Shown here: positions 1-10,700 of the stretch, piece after piece
How positions within the stretch are numbered: position 1 is the first letter of the stretch
Layout: the number at the start of each line of letters is the position of its first letter
DNA from: Bin80 sp026708685
Lineage (GTDB): Bacteria; Bacteroidota; Rhodothermia; Rhodothermales; Bin80
Direction: 5' to 3'
Assembly (NCBI GenBank): GCA_965200955.1
Contig: OZ241742.1
Coordinates: forward strand, 3,286,001 to 3,350,000
DNA: 64,000 bases
The notes under the pieces: generated by a model
Told to the model about the DNA's origin: nothing
Databases searched by the model: none
The model's input: the letters and a program-made list of their open reading frames with translations, nothing else
Position numbers and translations under genes: made by a program

Positions 1-1461
1 CTATGTGTCTATCTGGTGCCGCAATTTACCCTTGCAGCTCTGATTATGCAGCAATTATTGGGGAGCTCACCAATTTATCAGGATTTAGCTCTGCATCTTC
101 AGAGTGTTGTACCGAATTTAATTCCAGAGAATTCCAATCCAGAGTACGTCTTTGGGTTATTGCTCTTTGCCATTCTTGTAGTGGTCTATACCACGTTTGG
201 GGGATTTCGAGCAGTAGTATGGACCGACATTTTGCAAGGATTTGTCATGGTCATCGGAGTACTCTTGATGTTGGTGTTTGCGCTCATTGAGGTAGGTGGA
301 CTCCCAAAGGCATCATCCGAAATGAGTTCCATGCAACCCCCTCGCCTTGGAACCGCATCCTTTATCGTTAATTCGCCCGCCCCCGCAGAAGGCATCCGAA
401 TTGAATCGGAGACTTGGTTTACGGAGGAAGGAAAACTGTTTCGCACCAATGAAGCTGCATATATACCCGAGGGAACTCATGAATCCGATCCGATCAAAGT
501 CACCCAGATCATGACTCCCAGTGAAATTCAGCGGATCACATCAGGAAGAACCTTTGCATTACCTGCCAGCCCTAAGATTCATGAATTGACTGCGTACGCG
601 CGTGGAGACGGACAATCTGGACTGTATCTACATCCACCAGGACCAAGCCCTTCGGATCCAAATGGATTTTTACCTCTTGGGCTTGCCGTTTCCTTCTTTG
701 CTTTTTGGGCACTTGCAGGAACTGGGCAACCCGGCAACATGGTACGCCTCATGGCATTCACTGGTACTCGCACTCTTCGCCGTGCGATTGCTTCATTGGT
801 AATCTATTTCTTGATGATCTATATCCCATTGATCATCATTTTCTGTTGTGCGAGAATTCTTGCTCCGGGTTTAGATCATACTCCAGATAGAATCATGCCC
901 GTGATGGCTTATATCCTTTCCAATGGAGCGGGAATTCCATGGATGGCTGGAATTTTGATTGCCGCACCCTTCGCAGCCGCTATGAGCACAGTCGACAGTT
1001 TTATCTTGATGATTAGTTCCAGTGTCGTTCGCGATGTCTATCAACAATCCATCCATCCGACCGCATCACAGCGTACATTAAAATGGATCAGCTATGGAAC
1101 GACTTTACTGATTGGAGTGGTAGCAACAATTGGTGCTCTTTATCCGCCTCAGTTTTTGCAATATATCATTGTCTTTACCGGCGGTGGGCTTGCAGTTGCT
1201 TTCTTAGCCCCTGTCGCACTGGGTCTTTACTGGCCTCGATTTAACACTTCGGGTGCAATGATGTCCATGACTTTGGGAATTGCAGTTTATGCCCTGCTCT
1301 ACTTGATTGGATTTATCCTTCTTGGTGAAATCACACCAGTGCGTCCTATGGGCTTGGATCCACTCATCTGGGGATTCTTGGCATCCCTCATTGGAGGTTG
1401 GATAGGGACTTATCTTCGTGGACCGAACTCAGAAGGGGTTATGGAGAAGTTTTTCGCGTAA
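1..1461 (+). CDS. Sodium:solute symporter family transporter, 3' part
   Basis: This is the carboxy-terminal 486 residues of an SSS-family (SLC5-like) secondary transporter. The reading frame is open from base 1, so the true start lies outside the window. The family signature is visible near bases 175-245, where a membrane segment is followed by YTTFGGFRAVVWTD, the conserved GG...WTD stretch of the family. About ten hydrophobic segments follow, separated by a long polar loop (roughly bases 300-650). The family couples Na+ movement to uptake of sugars, amino acids or organic acids; the substrate cannot be read from this part. No neighbour shares its strand closely, so no operon can be inferred. 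The stop is TAA at 1459-1461. Family assignment is firm, substrate unknown. Confidence 0.9.
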   Translation, partial: LCVYLVPQFTLAALIMQQLLGSSPIYQDLALHLQSVVPNLIPENSNPEYVFGLLLFAILVVVYTTFGGFRAVVWTDILQGFVMVIGVLLMLVFALIEVGGLPKASSEMSSMQPPRLGTASFIVNSPAPAEGIRIESETWFTEEGKLFRTNEAAYIPEGTHESDPIKVTQIMTPSEIQRITSGRTFALPASPKIHELTAYARGDGQSGLYLHPPGPSPSDPNGFLPLGLAVSFFAFWALAGTGQPGNMVRLMAFTGTRTLRRAIASLVIYFLMIYIPLIIIFCCARILAPGLDHTPDRIMPVMAYILSNGAGIPWMAGILIAAPFAAAMSTVDSFILMISSSVVRDVYQQSIHPTASQRTLKWISYGTTLLIGVVATIGALYPPQFLQYIIVFTGGGLAVAFLAPVALGLYWPRFNTSGAMMSMTLGIAVYALLYLIGFILLGEITPVRPMGLDPLIWGFLASLIGGWIGTYLRGPNSEGVMEKFFA

Positions 1462-1691
1462 CGCGTGATCCATTCAACTTAGTCATCTACTTATGAATGT
1501 TTACGTTCAACTTGTGAGCCAAGAAGTCAGCTTCATGAGATTTTGGGAACTCCATTTGGTTGCATCAACGACTGAATTGTAATCTTCTTTTCCTGGGTAT
1601 GATCATGTGAAGATACTCATCATGTTAGTTGAACCAATTCAATTAAAAAATGTACTATTTTGTATAGACATTTCTGCTGAAATCGATATAT
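1462..1691. other. Intergenic, AT-rich, no feature seen
   Basis: This AT-rich spacer lies between the symporter and the decayed DUF6978-like gene. I see no convincing ORF, RNA or strong hairpin here. Confidence 0.5.
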
Positions 1692-2156
1692 GTGGCACTG
1701 TTAGAGTCTGACATTCAATCTCTACTCATGGAGCGTAAGAGAGCACCTGAAAACTGGCACACTCTCATCAAGCTTCAATCCAAGGTCAAACACTTTCAGC
1801 TCCAGTTGAACGTAACTGGTGAACATGGAAATCCGTTTCTACTGATTCTTCGTAAAAATGTCTGAACAAATTAGACTTTTCAGTTATCGTCGCTACACAA
1901 TTAGAAAACCCTAATCGCATTTTCAGGCTAAGAAGGTATAACGGATGTAGCCATATCCACTCTAATCGACTTGAATCTGAGACTTTTTTTTGATTTTCTT
2001 ATTCACTTTGCTAGTGAACGCTATCAGAAATTAGGCTTACAAGAAGAATCCTATGCTATTCCTACTGATCGTTACAACAATTTTGAAGGTGCTATAGAAT
2101 CTGCTCTATCTGACACTAACTTTGTATTTCCGGTTGAGAATCCGTTCACACTATGA
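1692..2156 (+). pseudogene. Decayed DUF6978-like small partner of the DUF1828 gene
   Basis: Three reading frames together spell one protein of about 150 residues. The first piece (from a GTG at 1692, ALLESDIQSLLMERKRAP, to the TGA at 1863) resembles the start of DUF6978 proteins. The second runs through a different frame with RLRRYNGCSHIHSN. The third (1971-2156) ends in EESYAIPTDRYNN and an acidic tail. At least two frameshifts are needed to join them, so the gene is probably dead. It ends 12 bases before the DUF1828 gene, and DUF6978-type and DUF1828 genes are, as I recall, often adjacent. The family name is an inference from motif order; the multi-frame coding pattern is what is directly seen. 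Confidence 0.5.
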
Positions 2157-2168
2157 ATCTACTCTTCT

Positions 2169-2954
2169 ATGGATATAGCCTTGGTTGAAAAATCTTTTCA
2201 AGAGAAGTTATCAAAAGATATTAGAGTTCAGCAACAGGGAATCAATCGGTTTCTGGTGTTTACTCCTTTTAAATTTGATGACGGTGATCACTTCGTCATT
2301 GTGTTACGCTTGGATAGCGATCGTGCCATATTGACGGATGAGGCACACACCTATATGCATTTGAGTTATTGGTTTGATCAACAAGATTTGCTGATGGATA
2401 GGTTTGAATCCGTAATTGAGAATACTCTGTCTGACTATGGAATTCAAGATATTGATGGTGAATTGATCCTTGAAGTTCCTGATCACCAATATGGAGATGC
2501 ATTGTATACATTTGTCCAAGTACTTTTAAAACTATCTGATGCATCCTATCTCGACTATGAATATGTTCGTTCTCAGTTCATGGATGATTTTCGATCCTTG
2601 ATTATTGAGACAGTAGCCCCAAACCGCTTCATATTCGACTGGAACGATCCCACACTTGATCCCGACAAAAAATATATGATTGACTGCCGAGTTCATGACT
2701 CCGCTGATCCATTGTTTGTAATGGGCCTCAACAGTGATTCAAAGACCCGAGATGCTACCATTGCACTCCTACAATACCAACAATGGGGGATACCCTTTCA
2801 ATCTATGGCTATTTTCCATGACCAAGAACTCATTAATCCAAAAGTCCTTGCACGTTTCACAGATGTATGCGACAAGCATTTCTCTATTATTACAATGAAT
2901 CAAGATGACATACAGAGTTATCTGAGTGCAAGAATAGAATTAAGGATTGATTAG
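2169..2954 (+). CDS. DUF1828 domain-containing protein
   Basis: This 261-residue soluble protein has no signal peptide. The first 90 residues carry the DUF1828 pattern: TPF...DGDHFVIVLR followed by AILTDEAHTYMHLSYW. The remainder resembles the DUF1829 half, with a conserved FDWN region near residue 155 and a C-terminal Rossmann-like segment. The biochemical role of the family is not established. It is frequent in accessory and defence-like regions, and here it follows a decayed small partner gene by 12 bases. The start ATG at 2169 is the first in frame after the upstream stop. The gene itself looks intact. Confidence is good for the domain and nil for function. Confidence 0.7.
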   Translation: MDIALVEKSFQEKLSKDIRVQQQGINRFLVFTPFKFDDGDHFVIVLRLDSDRAILTDEAHTYMHLSYWFDQQDLLMDRFESVIENTLSDYGIQDIDGELILEVPDHQYGDALYTFVQVLLKLSDASYLDYEYVRSQFMDDFRSLIIETVAPNRFIFDWNDPTLDPDKKYMIDCRVHDSADPLFVMGLNSDSKTRDATIALLQYQQWGIPFQSMAIFHDQELINPKVLARFTDVCDKHFSIITMNQDDIQSYLSARIELRID

Positions 2955-3179
2955 ATACACACTGGGTATTGGGAGAACCCAAGGTTCTATCGGCGTGTAC
3001 AGAAATGGTGAGTGATGGTGCATTTGATGGGAAATGTTGAATCATAAAATCCATACTTATCAGATGGTGCAGATTGGTTCAATGAATTGTCAAGATTATT
3101 ATTGCCCTATGCACAGAAAACTTGACTAACCTATCATCAGAATCATAGTAACCTGGTGGAATCAAACAATTCACTGTCC
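2955..3179. other. Intergenic region between convergent genes
   Basis: This spacer separates the plus-strand DUF1828 gene from a minus-strand lipoprotein gene, so both 3' ends lie here. I see no strong terminator hairpin with a T tract. Confidence 0.4.
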
Positions 3180-3755
3180 CTATAAATCATCATAGGCAAC
3201 CACCTGGGTATGAAATCTACCATTGGTAAATCTTAGAGTGTCTACTATATGTGGAACCTCAACTTCTAAGTGTCTGCGAATGGCTGTGAATTCAAAGAAT
3301 CCATGAATGGTGCATCTGGAAAAATTATGAGCATTAACTGAAATAAATGCCTTTTCATATGGATCAAGATCGTATGCCCATTCGGGAGGTACTGGATCAA
3401 TTAGAGAATATACGATAGGGCTGATGAGTAATTTACTCTGTCCATTGGAAGCATGTAGATTGTAAATCCCAGTCTGACGAGGTATGGAATTAAAAAAAAT
3501 GTGTTCGATTTGATGAGCTGTCCCACTCGTACCCCCGACACCCAAACTGAGCGACATTGAGTCTGTTCCGTATGGCCGTGCATAAATCGTACGATCATTA
3601 CTCCCGATCCAAGGTTTGCCATTGATTAATACAGAAAAATCGGTCACGAAATCAGCCATATTCTCAGCACAGAGGACACGATCTCCTTCATGGAGAGAGT
3701 CGCATGTGGTTAAAAAGAATGTAGAGAATGTTAAAATCAACAAGGGTGCTCTCAT
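3180..3755 (-). CDS. Putative outer-envelope lipoprotein (DUF6252-like)
   Basis: The 191-residue product starts with a short signal sequence ending in the lipobox-like FFLTTC (Cys18), so lipidation and anchoring in the envelope are likely. The mature part is beta-rich and contains the phrase VLINGKPWIGSN, similar to the NGKPW motif of DUF6252-type Bacteroidota lipoproteins, and ends with a short C-terminal strand region. No catalytic motif is visible. It lies upstream of a T9SS metalloprotease on the same strand with about 50 bases between the ATG of this gene's downstream neighbourhood and that locus. Function is unknown; the lipoprotein call is better supported than the family call. Confidence 0.6.
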   Translation of the reverse strand: MRAPLLILTFSTFFLTTCDSLHEGDRVLCAENMADFVTDFSVLINGKPWIGSNDRTIYARPYGTDSMSLSLGVGGTSGTAHQIEHIFFNSIPRQTGIYNLHASNGQSKLLISPIVYSLIDPVPPEWAYDLDPYEKAFISVNAHNFSRCTIHGFFEFTAIRRHLEVEVPHIVDTLRFTNGRFHTQVVAYDDL

Positions 3756-3808
3756 GGTATTTGATTACCTACTCATCATCAATGGCCAGTATCATTAGAA
3801 ATTCTCCT

Positions 3809-5667
3809 CTACTTCAGGAGAGTAATCTTTTTGGATGCTACAAATGAACCGGCTTGTAACCTTAAAGGTAGACCCCACTAGGAAGATGGGAGGCATCAAA
3901 AGTAATGCTGTGATAACCTGCACTTCGGTAGCCATTTACAAGCTCAGACACTTGCCGCCCCCATAAATCATAGACGGCCAGCCTGATATCACCACTCTCT
4001 GGGATACCATATGTTATAGATGTTGAAGGATTAAATGGATTTGGGTAGGCTTCATTCAAGATAAACGCTACGGGAAATTGATCCTTCTGAGTCAGAATTT
4101 CTTTCTCTTTAAATACTTTAGTCAATCCACAATAGGAGGAGCCGTCAATATTCTCAATATATTCAAAATCCGTATACTGTTGAATACCAGATGTCACCGT
4201 CAGTTTAAGATATAAATCCTGACTTGGCGGCATCATGGTTGAGTAACTTTTGCTAGACCCCGCATCAATATAGGTAATGCCATTCGTACTAGCTGCCCAT
4301 TGATACGAATAGGATCCTATTCCACCAGAAACACTTGATCCAATGCGGAAAGGATCTCCCGAGCATGCACCACTAGCCTTTGCAAGAATGATGGCTCTTA
4401 GAAGATCTCCAGTACGAAAACTAGCTATCGTTGAAGCGGTGTCTCGCAGCTTCTGTGCATTGTTATTTATTGATGTGCCAGTCGGCTTTCCAATATAACT
4501 CACATTAGGATTTGAAAAATATGGAATTCTACTGCCTTGACTTCGTAACTGATGCATGATTGTCCATACATATTGTGAGTCAGCGATTTCCCAACTATAT
4601 CCATGAGCACTCCCACGTTCGCGGCTACATCCCCCAGGGCTATAGACCTTTGTACATCGCTGATGTCGGCCTCCCTGAAGGTGGCCGAGTTCGTGGGCAA
4701 ATGTGAATTGCGATGTTACTACATCAACTTCTACAATCGCAAATGCATTTTGTACGGTTGCCTCTATTTCACCTGCTATACCATAAATAGCCCCTCCCCT
4801 TGAAGTTGTGTAATTAGCATCTGTGAGCAAGATGACCACATCTCCCCAGAATGCACGCCTTAGACTATCAGCTTCTTCATCATTTATCAGTGAACTAATA
4901 TCTGAACGTATGTTCCGTGTCTCTGAAAAACTGATTGTTTCAACACCAGCCAGGGAAACGGATAATTCACTGCTCGTTATTCCACTATTGTAATATGCCG
5001 TGGACACGCTACTGATTGCTACTACAGCAGTTGAGTATCTATCCCCAACAGCATACTCTGCATCTTCGGTGAAGAGTACCAGTACTTGAATATCCTTGTT
5101 TGTAGTATTCGTCTTGTAGGCACGGGTTTGTGGAGATTTGTATTGATCATCTAATAATTCAAGAGGCACTTGATCATCAATTTGATAATCTTCGTCCATC
5201 TTCACTGTGATCAAAACATGCATATCACCACCTAAAGGTTCAATTTTATAGGTTTTATTACCAAACTCAATCACCCCTGTGAACTTTCCATCAGAGTTGA
5301 CCAAAATCATATGTCCATGAACGGCAGATAAATCACCATGCCAGACATATTCATCGGGAGAATGATTCATGACCTGAGTTGACTCGGCTATATATTTCTC
5401 TGGTACATCAGGTAGATTAATCTGCAACATACGACTTTGAAGGGATGGTAGCAGGTCGCCAATTCGTATCAACTCAACATGTTCATTTGTATTTTGTGCT
5501 TCAAATGAATGGTATTTTTCCAACTGCTCCGCACTGAGTACTTTCTCTTCCTCAGAGGGAAACACGAAAAGTCTAGTCTGTGCCATTAGATCAGCACTTG
5601 CAAGGATACATGAGATCACAACTGCCATTGAGGTGAGGATTGCGGATAAAAAATGACCGTTCATCAT
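3809..5667 (-). pseudogene. T9SS-secreted zinc metalloprotease, sorting domain frameshifted
   Basis: This is a secreted metzincin-like endopeptidase. The likely start is the ATG at 5667 (or 5664), which gives a clean signal peptide; the longer frame to 5751 adds an unlikely extension. The zinc motif HELGHLQGGRH fits HExxHxxGxxH, and a Met-turn TIMH lies 45 residues later, followed by RIPYFSNPNVSY and PTGT as in peptidyl-Asp or reprolysin-like enzymes. A Cys-containing beta domain and a YPNPF-type T9SS sorting domain follow. The open frame stops at 3862 right after SGVYL. In the next frame the missing tail continues as LRLQAGSFVASKK to a TAG at 3809-3811, so a single base has been lost near 3865 in CTTTAAGG. 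This is either a real mutation that would block T9SS export or a sequencing error. Confidence 0.8.
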
Positions 5668-5751
5668 GGTTCTACAATTATTGGTTATCTGTATTAGAAA
5701 CATCTTCATGATCATGTCTATGCAGAAGATAATGAGAGCTGTAGAATTCAC

Positions 5752-6043
5752 ATATTAATTGCGGAGGCTTCTCACGAGACAAAATTGTGAATTTGCCTCG
5801 TGCCAAACCAATTAAGGTTTGTATCATCTTTGTTCTGATTTAGTATACATAAAGAGAAGAATTACCTCACTAAATTGAGGTCAACCGAAAGAAGAATTCT
5901 CCCAGTATTTTTCTGGATACCGTGCAATCAATAAACTATCAAATTTCGTGCCAAATATCTTTTTATTGTAAAGTTATCAAAATCTATTTGGAATTAATGT
6001 ATGGTGATATATTTGGGTTTTCACAACCAAACTCTATACTTCA
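5752..6043. other. Divergent intergenic region
   Basis: This AT-rich region holds the promoters for the minus-strand metalloprotease and the plus-strand small peptide gene. A small inverted pair, TTTGG...CCAAA, sits at about 6012-6030 just before the peptide gene. No assigned promoter. Confidence 0.35.
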
Positions 6044-6277
6044 ATGAAAAAACTTTTCATACTACTGATCATTTGTATGCTTCCGTTCGTTGGAATGATT
6101 CATCCCGTTACATCTCAACACAAGTTGATCGCATGCACTACCGATGAATGTTCTAGCAGTGTATATAGCGATAGTGAGACATGGCACTTGACCATTAGAT
6201 GCGATGGCCACCCTGAGTACTATACTTCTGGTAGCGGATACTGGTCTGGCCCCTTGTACGGTATGGAAATGGATTAG
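6044..6277 (+). CDS. Small secreted Cys-containing peptide
   Basis: The 77-residue product begins with MKKLFILLIICMLPF, a typical signal peptide, with probable cleavage after TSQ near residue 25. The mature part is about 50 residues, with three cysteines and many Ser, Tyr and Gly residues, and no known domain. It is followed after 42 bases by a 6-bladed beta-propeller lipoprotein on the same strand. In Bacteroides, small secreted NVEALA-type peptides sit next to the same propeller family, so a similar partnership is plausible here. This peptide lacks an obvious NVEALA motif. It is probably real given the signal peptide and position; function unknown. Confidence 0.55.
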   Translation: MKKLFILLIICMLPFVGMIHPVTSQHKLIACTTDECSSSVYSDSETWHLTIRCDGHPEYYTSGSGYWSGPLYGMEMD

Positions 6278-6319
6278 ATAGATTGCTGTTGAGTATTCCC
6301 TCATTTCAATCCGATACGG

Positions 6320-7411
6320 ATGGACTTCATTTCCTTGTCTAACATATTTTTCACCATAAGACGGAAATATGCGGATATTTTGTTTCTTTCACTGTTCTTG
6401 GTTGGGTGTCATAACGGGCAAACTCGTTATGAAGACTCCCCGACCATTGACAGATTGCTGATGTCCGCTCCACATTTTGTGGTCAATACAGACACTGAAT
6501 CGGAAATATGGACCGCAGCCAGAAAATTGGGGCTTCCATCTGATTCATTATTCCTTGCAAGTCCTTCCGATATGATTTCGATAGGAGATAGTATTTATAT
6601 TTCCGACGAACTATCTTCACATTTCTTTTCGATAGGAAATAATGGCTATCTAAATCGCAAAATTGGTAGACCAGGAAAAGGTCCAGGTGAGTTCCTTTTT
6701 TTAAGAGGGCTACAATATAATGGCTCACATGTTTTTGTTAAAGATCAGGAGCGTGTACAAGTGTTCACGAACAAATTTGACTTTGTTGGTTCCCTTATAT
6801 CTACAGATATAACACATCGGAGGTTTTCGGTTTCTCCTAATTTTATGTTTCTGCAATGCCAGAGGAGTGACTGGTTAGTTTGTGCTCGAAGTACATTGCC
6901 CCCTTATGAATGGGTTCAATCTATCAAATTGCTTCCAGTGCTGGATCTTTCTGATCGATCGGGGGAAAATGCCAACGAAGTGACGGTTTCTCCAAGGGGA
7001 GACTTCATCGCCGTAACATACAAGAGCCTTCCATACATTTTTGTTTACGATGATCATTTCACTCATGTACGCACAATCCGATTTGAGGGGGGCGATGTTC
7101 GCACATTTGAACCCGTCGGCCTCCCCAGCGGGGCCTCTGCTAAAGAATTCAAGGAACCAGGCTCATTCTCATTTATTGCAACAATCAAATTTATCAATTC
7201 CCACTACCTAATCGTTAGAGCCCCAACCACAGACAATTACGTCTTGGATTTGTCAGGCAACGACTACAAGATTGTACGGAAAATCATTTTTCATCCTCCC
7301 AATGAGACAAAAGGTATTTCTGCTACGGATTTTCTACTACATCAAGATCAACTGTACGTATCATCCATGTGGGAAGAATATGTTTATGGATACGATTTTA
7401 ACCTGGATTGA
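6320..7411 (+). CDS. 6-bladed beta-propeller lipoprotein (BF3170-like)
   Basis: This 363-residue protein has an N-terminal hydrophobic segment ending in LFLVGC (Cys30), a lipobox. The mature part has repeated propeller blades of the pattern IYISDE...FFSIGNNGYLNRKIGRPGKGPGEF, the hallmark of the 6-bladed NHL-like family (DUF5128/BF3170-like) common in Bacteroidota. The family is thought to act at the cell surface in binding or signalling, with no proven reaction. It follows a small secreted peptide gene and is probably co-transcribed with it. The family is clear, the role is not. Confidence 0.75.
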   Translation: MDFISLSNIFFTIRRKYADILFLSLFLVGCHNGQTRYEDSPTIDRLLMSAPHFVVNTDTESEIWTAARKLGLPSDSLFLASPSDMISIGDSIYISDELSSHFFSIGNNGYLNRKIGRPGKGPGEFLFLRGLQYNGSHVFVKDQERVQVFTNKFDFVGSLISTDITHRRFSVSPNFMFLQCQRSDWLVCARSTLPPYEWVQSIKLLPVLDLSDRSGENANEVTVSPRGDFIAVTYKSLPYIFVYDDHFTHVRTIRFEGGDVRTFEPVGLPSGASAKEFKEPGSFSFIATIKFINSHYLIVRAPTTDNYVLDLSGNDYKIVRKIIFHPPNETKGISATDFLLHQDQLYVSSMWEEYVYGYDFNLD

Positions 7412-7531
7412 ATGGAAATGAATTTAATCTTGAACTGATCGTCCATCTCTAAATCGTATTTAATGTGATCTATGATCCAATTTTCTCCATTTATAAAATT
7501 TGGTTCTACTCCTTCCTGTTAGAATTTCTGC

Positions 7532-7792
7532 TCACGATGATTTTTCCATACTCAAGAGGGGTAATCTTGAGAGTACCTCGTTCTGTATCATTCCCTGAAA
7601 ATGCTCTTCAATCTGGGTTGTAATGGCTGATGACTTGACCAAAAGACCAAGTTCAATATTTCGTACTTGTGCGGCCTCCGTGAAATTAGCTGAAGTGACC
7701 AACGCCTCTTTGCTGTCAATTACTATACACTTTGCATGCATTGAAGTAACCGTATGCTCTGGCATGTCCAGCGAACGGGGATCATAATTCAA
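7532..7792 (-). pseudogene. drmC: DrmC-like phospholipase-D protein, C-terminal fragment
   Basis: Only about 86 residues remain. They contain the second HKD motif, HAKCIVIDSKEALVTSANFTE, and the downstream RNIELGLLVK stretch seen in PLD-fold proteins of DISARM loci (DrmC). The first HKD and the N-terminal half are missing. A TGA lies immediately before the apparent TTG start, and the preceding helicase frame ends inside the first codons of this fragment. This fits a deletion joining the end of drmD to the middle of drmC. It is almost certainly non-functional. Assignment to DrmC rather than another PLD protein rests mainly on its helicase neighbour. Confidence 0.6.
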
Positions 7793-10700
7793 TCATAGTT
7801 CGCCTTTCCCTTTGAGCACGTTGAATCAGCCGTCCTTTTGCAACTTGAAGAGATTCGTCTGCCCTAGATTCTAAGTGGGGAAGTAGAGATTCTATGTCTA
7901 TATTGGTAGAAGCGAGAAGACGATCACTGATCCTGTCAGAAACCGTATATCTGCCAGCTTCATCAAGTGCCCGCTCCAAAGAATCTAACGTTGTTTGTTC
8001 GGCAGATTTTTGATAAGGGACGATAGGACTGGTACGCATGGATGGGTCTACCCATCTGGCAGTGACCGGAATGATTTCCTCGTGAAGACGTGATGCATGA
8101 GGTCCATAAATGGCAAGACGGCCAAGAAGAATGACCCTTGGAATTGCTTCAGTTGCTGCTGTCAAACATGCCTTAGATAAATCATGATGAATCAATCCTT
8201 GAGCGGTAAATTGGCCGAGTAAACGTTTTACTACTTGATGCTCAAGATGAAAATGAACTGCTTTGTCACCCAGTTTCCCAGTATCTTCAAAAGTTATCTC
8301 TCGGATGATAGATCTTCGCCTCCATTCTCCATATTTCTCGCCAGTTTTTCTGCACTCTCTAAGCGTATCTATCGTTGCAATCCATTCAGTATTGTTTGCC
8401 AGTGATGGGTGATCAGCGGGAAACCAAAACGATGGAGGACTGCCCGGATCCTGTTCTTTTGATTGAATTTCAGGGGCTTCATTGAGTCGAAGACTCATCG
8501 ATAATGCCTGACGAAGTTTGTCCTCAGTCAGACCAATCTGCTTTCTTGAATACTCTATCCGATTGCGGAGTTTATCGGATTCAATCTTTAACTCCATTTG
8601 GCGACTGCGAGCCTGCTCAAGCTCTTCTTCAACCTTTTTTTGTTTCTCATCCTCAGAAATTTTCTGAATCTCAGAGATAAGTTCATCAATATTATCATGA
8701 CGAATACCCTCTCAGGAAATCTCGGTAGTCAGACGTTCTTCCAAAATTTTGGTAACACTACCAAGTTCCTTTCGAATTCGCTCCACCTTCTCCATCAATA
8801 CCTCAAGAACACGATCTTCATTACGTTGCTTAAATGTAAAATAACGACAGTAGACCACATCTGCAGGTTGAAGCTTTCGGTCAATTCGACCGTTGCGCTG
8901 ATCAAGTCGATTCGGGTTTCATAGCAGATCAAAATGAAACAAATCGTAACAATGCCGCTGTAAATTCAAGCCTTCATGTGCAGCATCGGTTGCAGTGAGA
9001 ATCCGTAGTGGATCATCTGCGGGCTCTTTATTGAATGCATTCTTGATCTCCTGACGCTTCTCCCGTTTGGTAGCTCCTGAAAAAACCGCAATCCGTCAAG
9101 AAGCATGGTTTGAATGAGCAATGGCTTCTTTTAATGACGCTCTATCCAACGACGTGTGTCCTCATACTCAGTAAATATAAGTAGTCGACGTTCATTCCAT
9201 TTTGTAGCGTTGGAAGTCGTGAGACCTGCACACATATCCGTTTCAATCCACTGAATGATGAATTTGATGCGTTTATCTTTGTCGTGACGACTTCCTTGTG
9301 CAATTTGAATCATTTCATCCACCATCAATAACTCTTGCTCTAAAGCTCTGCGAGAATCAACTAATCTAGCATCAGTAGATGCACTCGTGGCCTGAATAAT
9401 TCGTTCGTGAAGTCCTGCCTCCGAGTGCTCTTCTTCTTGAATATGCTCTTCATCAATTTTATCAATTTCATCTTCAAATTCTATTCCTGAAGTCATTTTA
9501 TTCAAGTCATCCACATCAGATTTTGTAATTTTGAGCAATTCTTTGGACTCATTTATGGATTTCTCCAAAGTGTTTCTATGAACAGCTAATGTTTTGGCAA
9601 ATGCCTCTATGGATGAGAGTAGACGCTTCTGTAAACAACCAATGACCAACCCTCCAGCTATTCGCTGAAACTTGTCTTCACTTGCTAGACGCTCTTCTCG
9701 TGCAATACGATAGTCATTTAACAGCTTGGGTAACACAAGTTCAGGAGCGTCTTGTGGTAATCCATCAATCTCAATTGGAACGACCTCTCGTTTCGGAAAT
9801 CCCCCCGATAGCTCTCTAATATCAGATTTGAGCCTGCGAATCAAAATCTTATTGAGATGCTCTTTAAGCACTGGAACTCCGCGACAGAAACGTTGCGGAT
9901 CAAGAATTTCAAGTAATGCAGAAAAACTGTTGGAATGTCCATTATGGGGAGTAGCAGACAAGAAAAGCCGATGTTCAAAACGCGGTGAGATATCACGAAT
10001 GGCACGGGTAATCTGTGAATCAATAGCATAACTTCTACTGCTACTTGACGGGGCAGCATGATGTGCCTCATCTAAAATGAAAAGTGATTGTGGACAAAAT
10101 TCTCCGAGCCAATCGCGTAGTCCTGAAACGAAAGATTCTTTAATGAGAAGTCGATGGGAAACCAGAAAGTAAGAATGATTTGTCCATGGATTCACACCAA
10201 AGCCTCGTTTCCGACGCATCTCTCTGAGATACATCCGGTCAAGAATCACGAATGACAGTCCAAAACGAGACTCCATTTCTTCCTGCCATTGCTCCAGCAT
10301 CGCAGGTGGACAGGAGACAACGATACGGTCAATTCGTCGGCGCAGTAGAAGTTCTCGTGCAATCAACCCCGCTTCAATGGTCTTACCTAATCCCACATCA
10401 TCGGCAATAAAGAGATTTACCCGTGGTAATTCAAGAGCCTTGCTGAGCGGTGCGAGCTGATAAGCATCAATCGAGATTCCTGCACGAAACGGAGACTGAA
10501 AAAGTCGTGGATCCGTGACCTTCACGCAATTCCATGACAATGTGCGAAGGTACGCTGTAAAGACCTCTGGTTGATCAAAACCCTTTTCTGCAACCCTTGA
10601 CCACCCATCGTCTTCAATGATGTGTGCATCCAACTCATGTTCCCACAAGACCTTAAGAGGAACCCCCTGAGCATCATCATCAAGGCAGGATAAATCAACT

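Noticed and set aside
8712..9098. Three in-frame stops in drmD are all TGA, suggesting TGA recoding
   Set aside because: TGA acts as a stop elsewhere in the window (end of parB overlapping the next ATG, end of nnr), and drmD also has a frameshift, so ordinary decay explains it.
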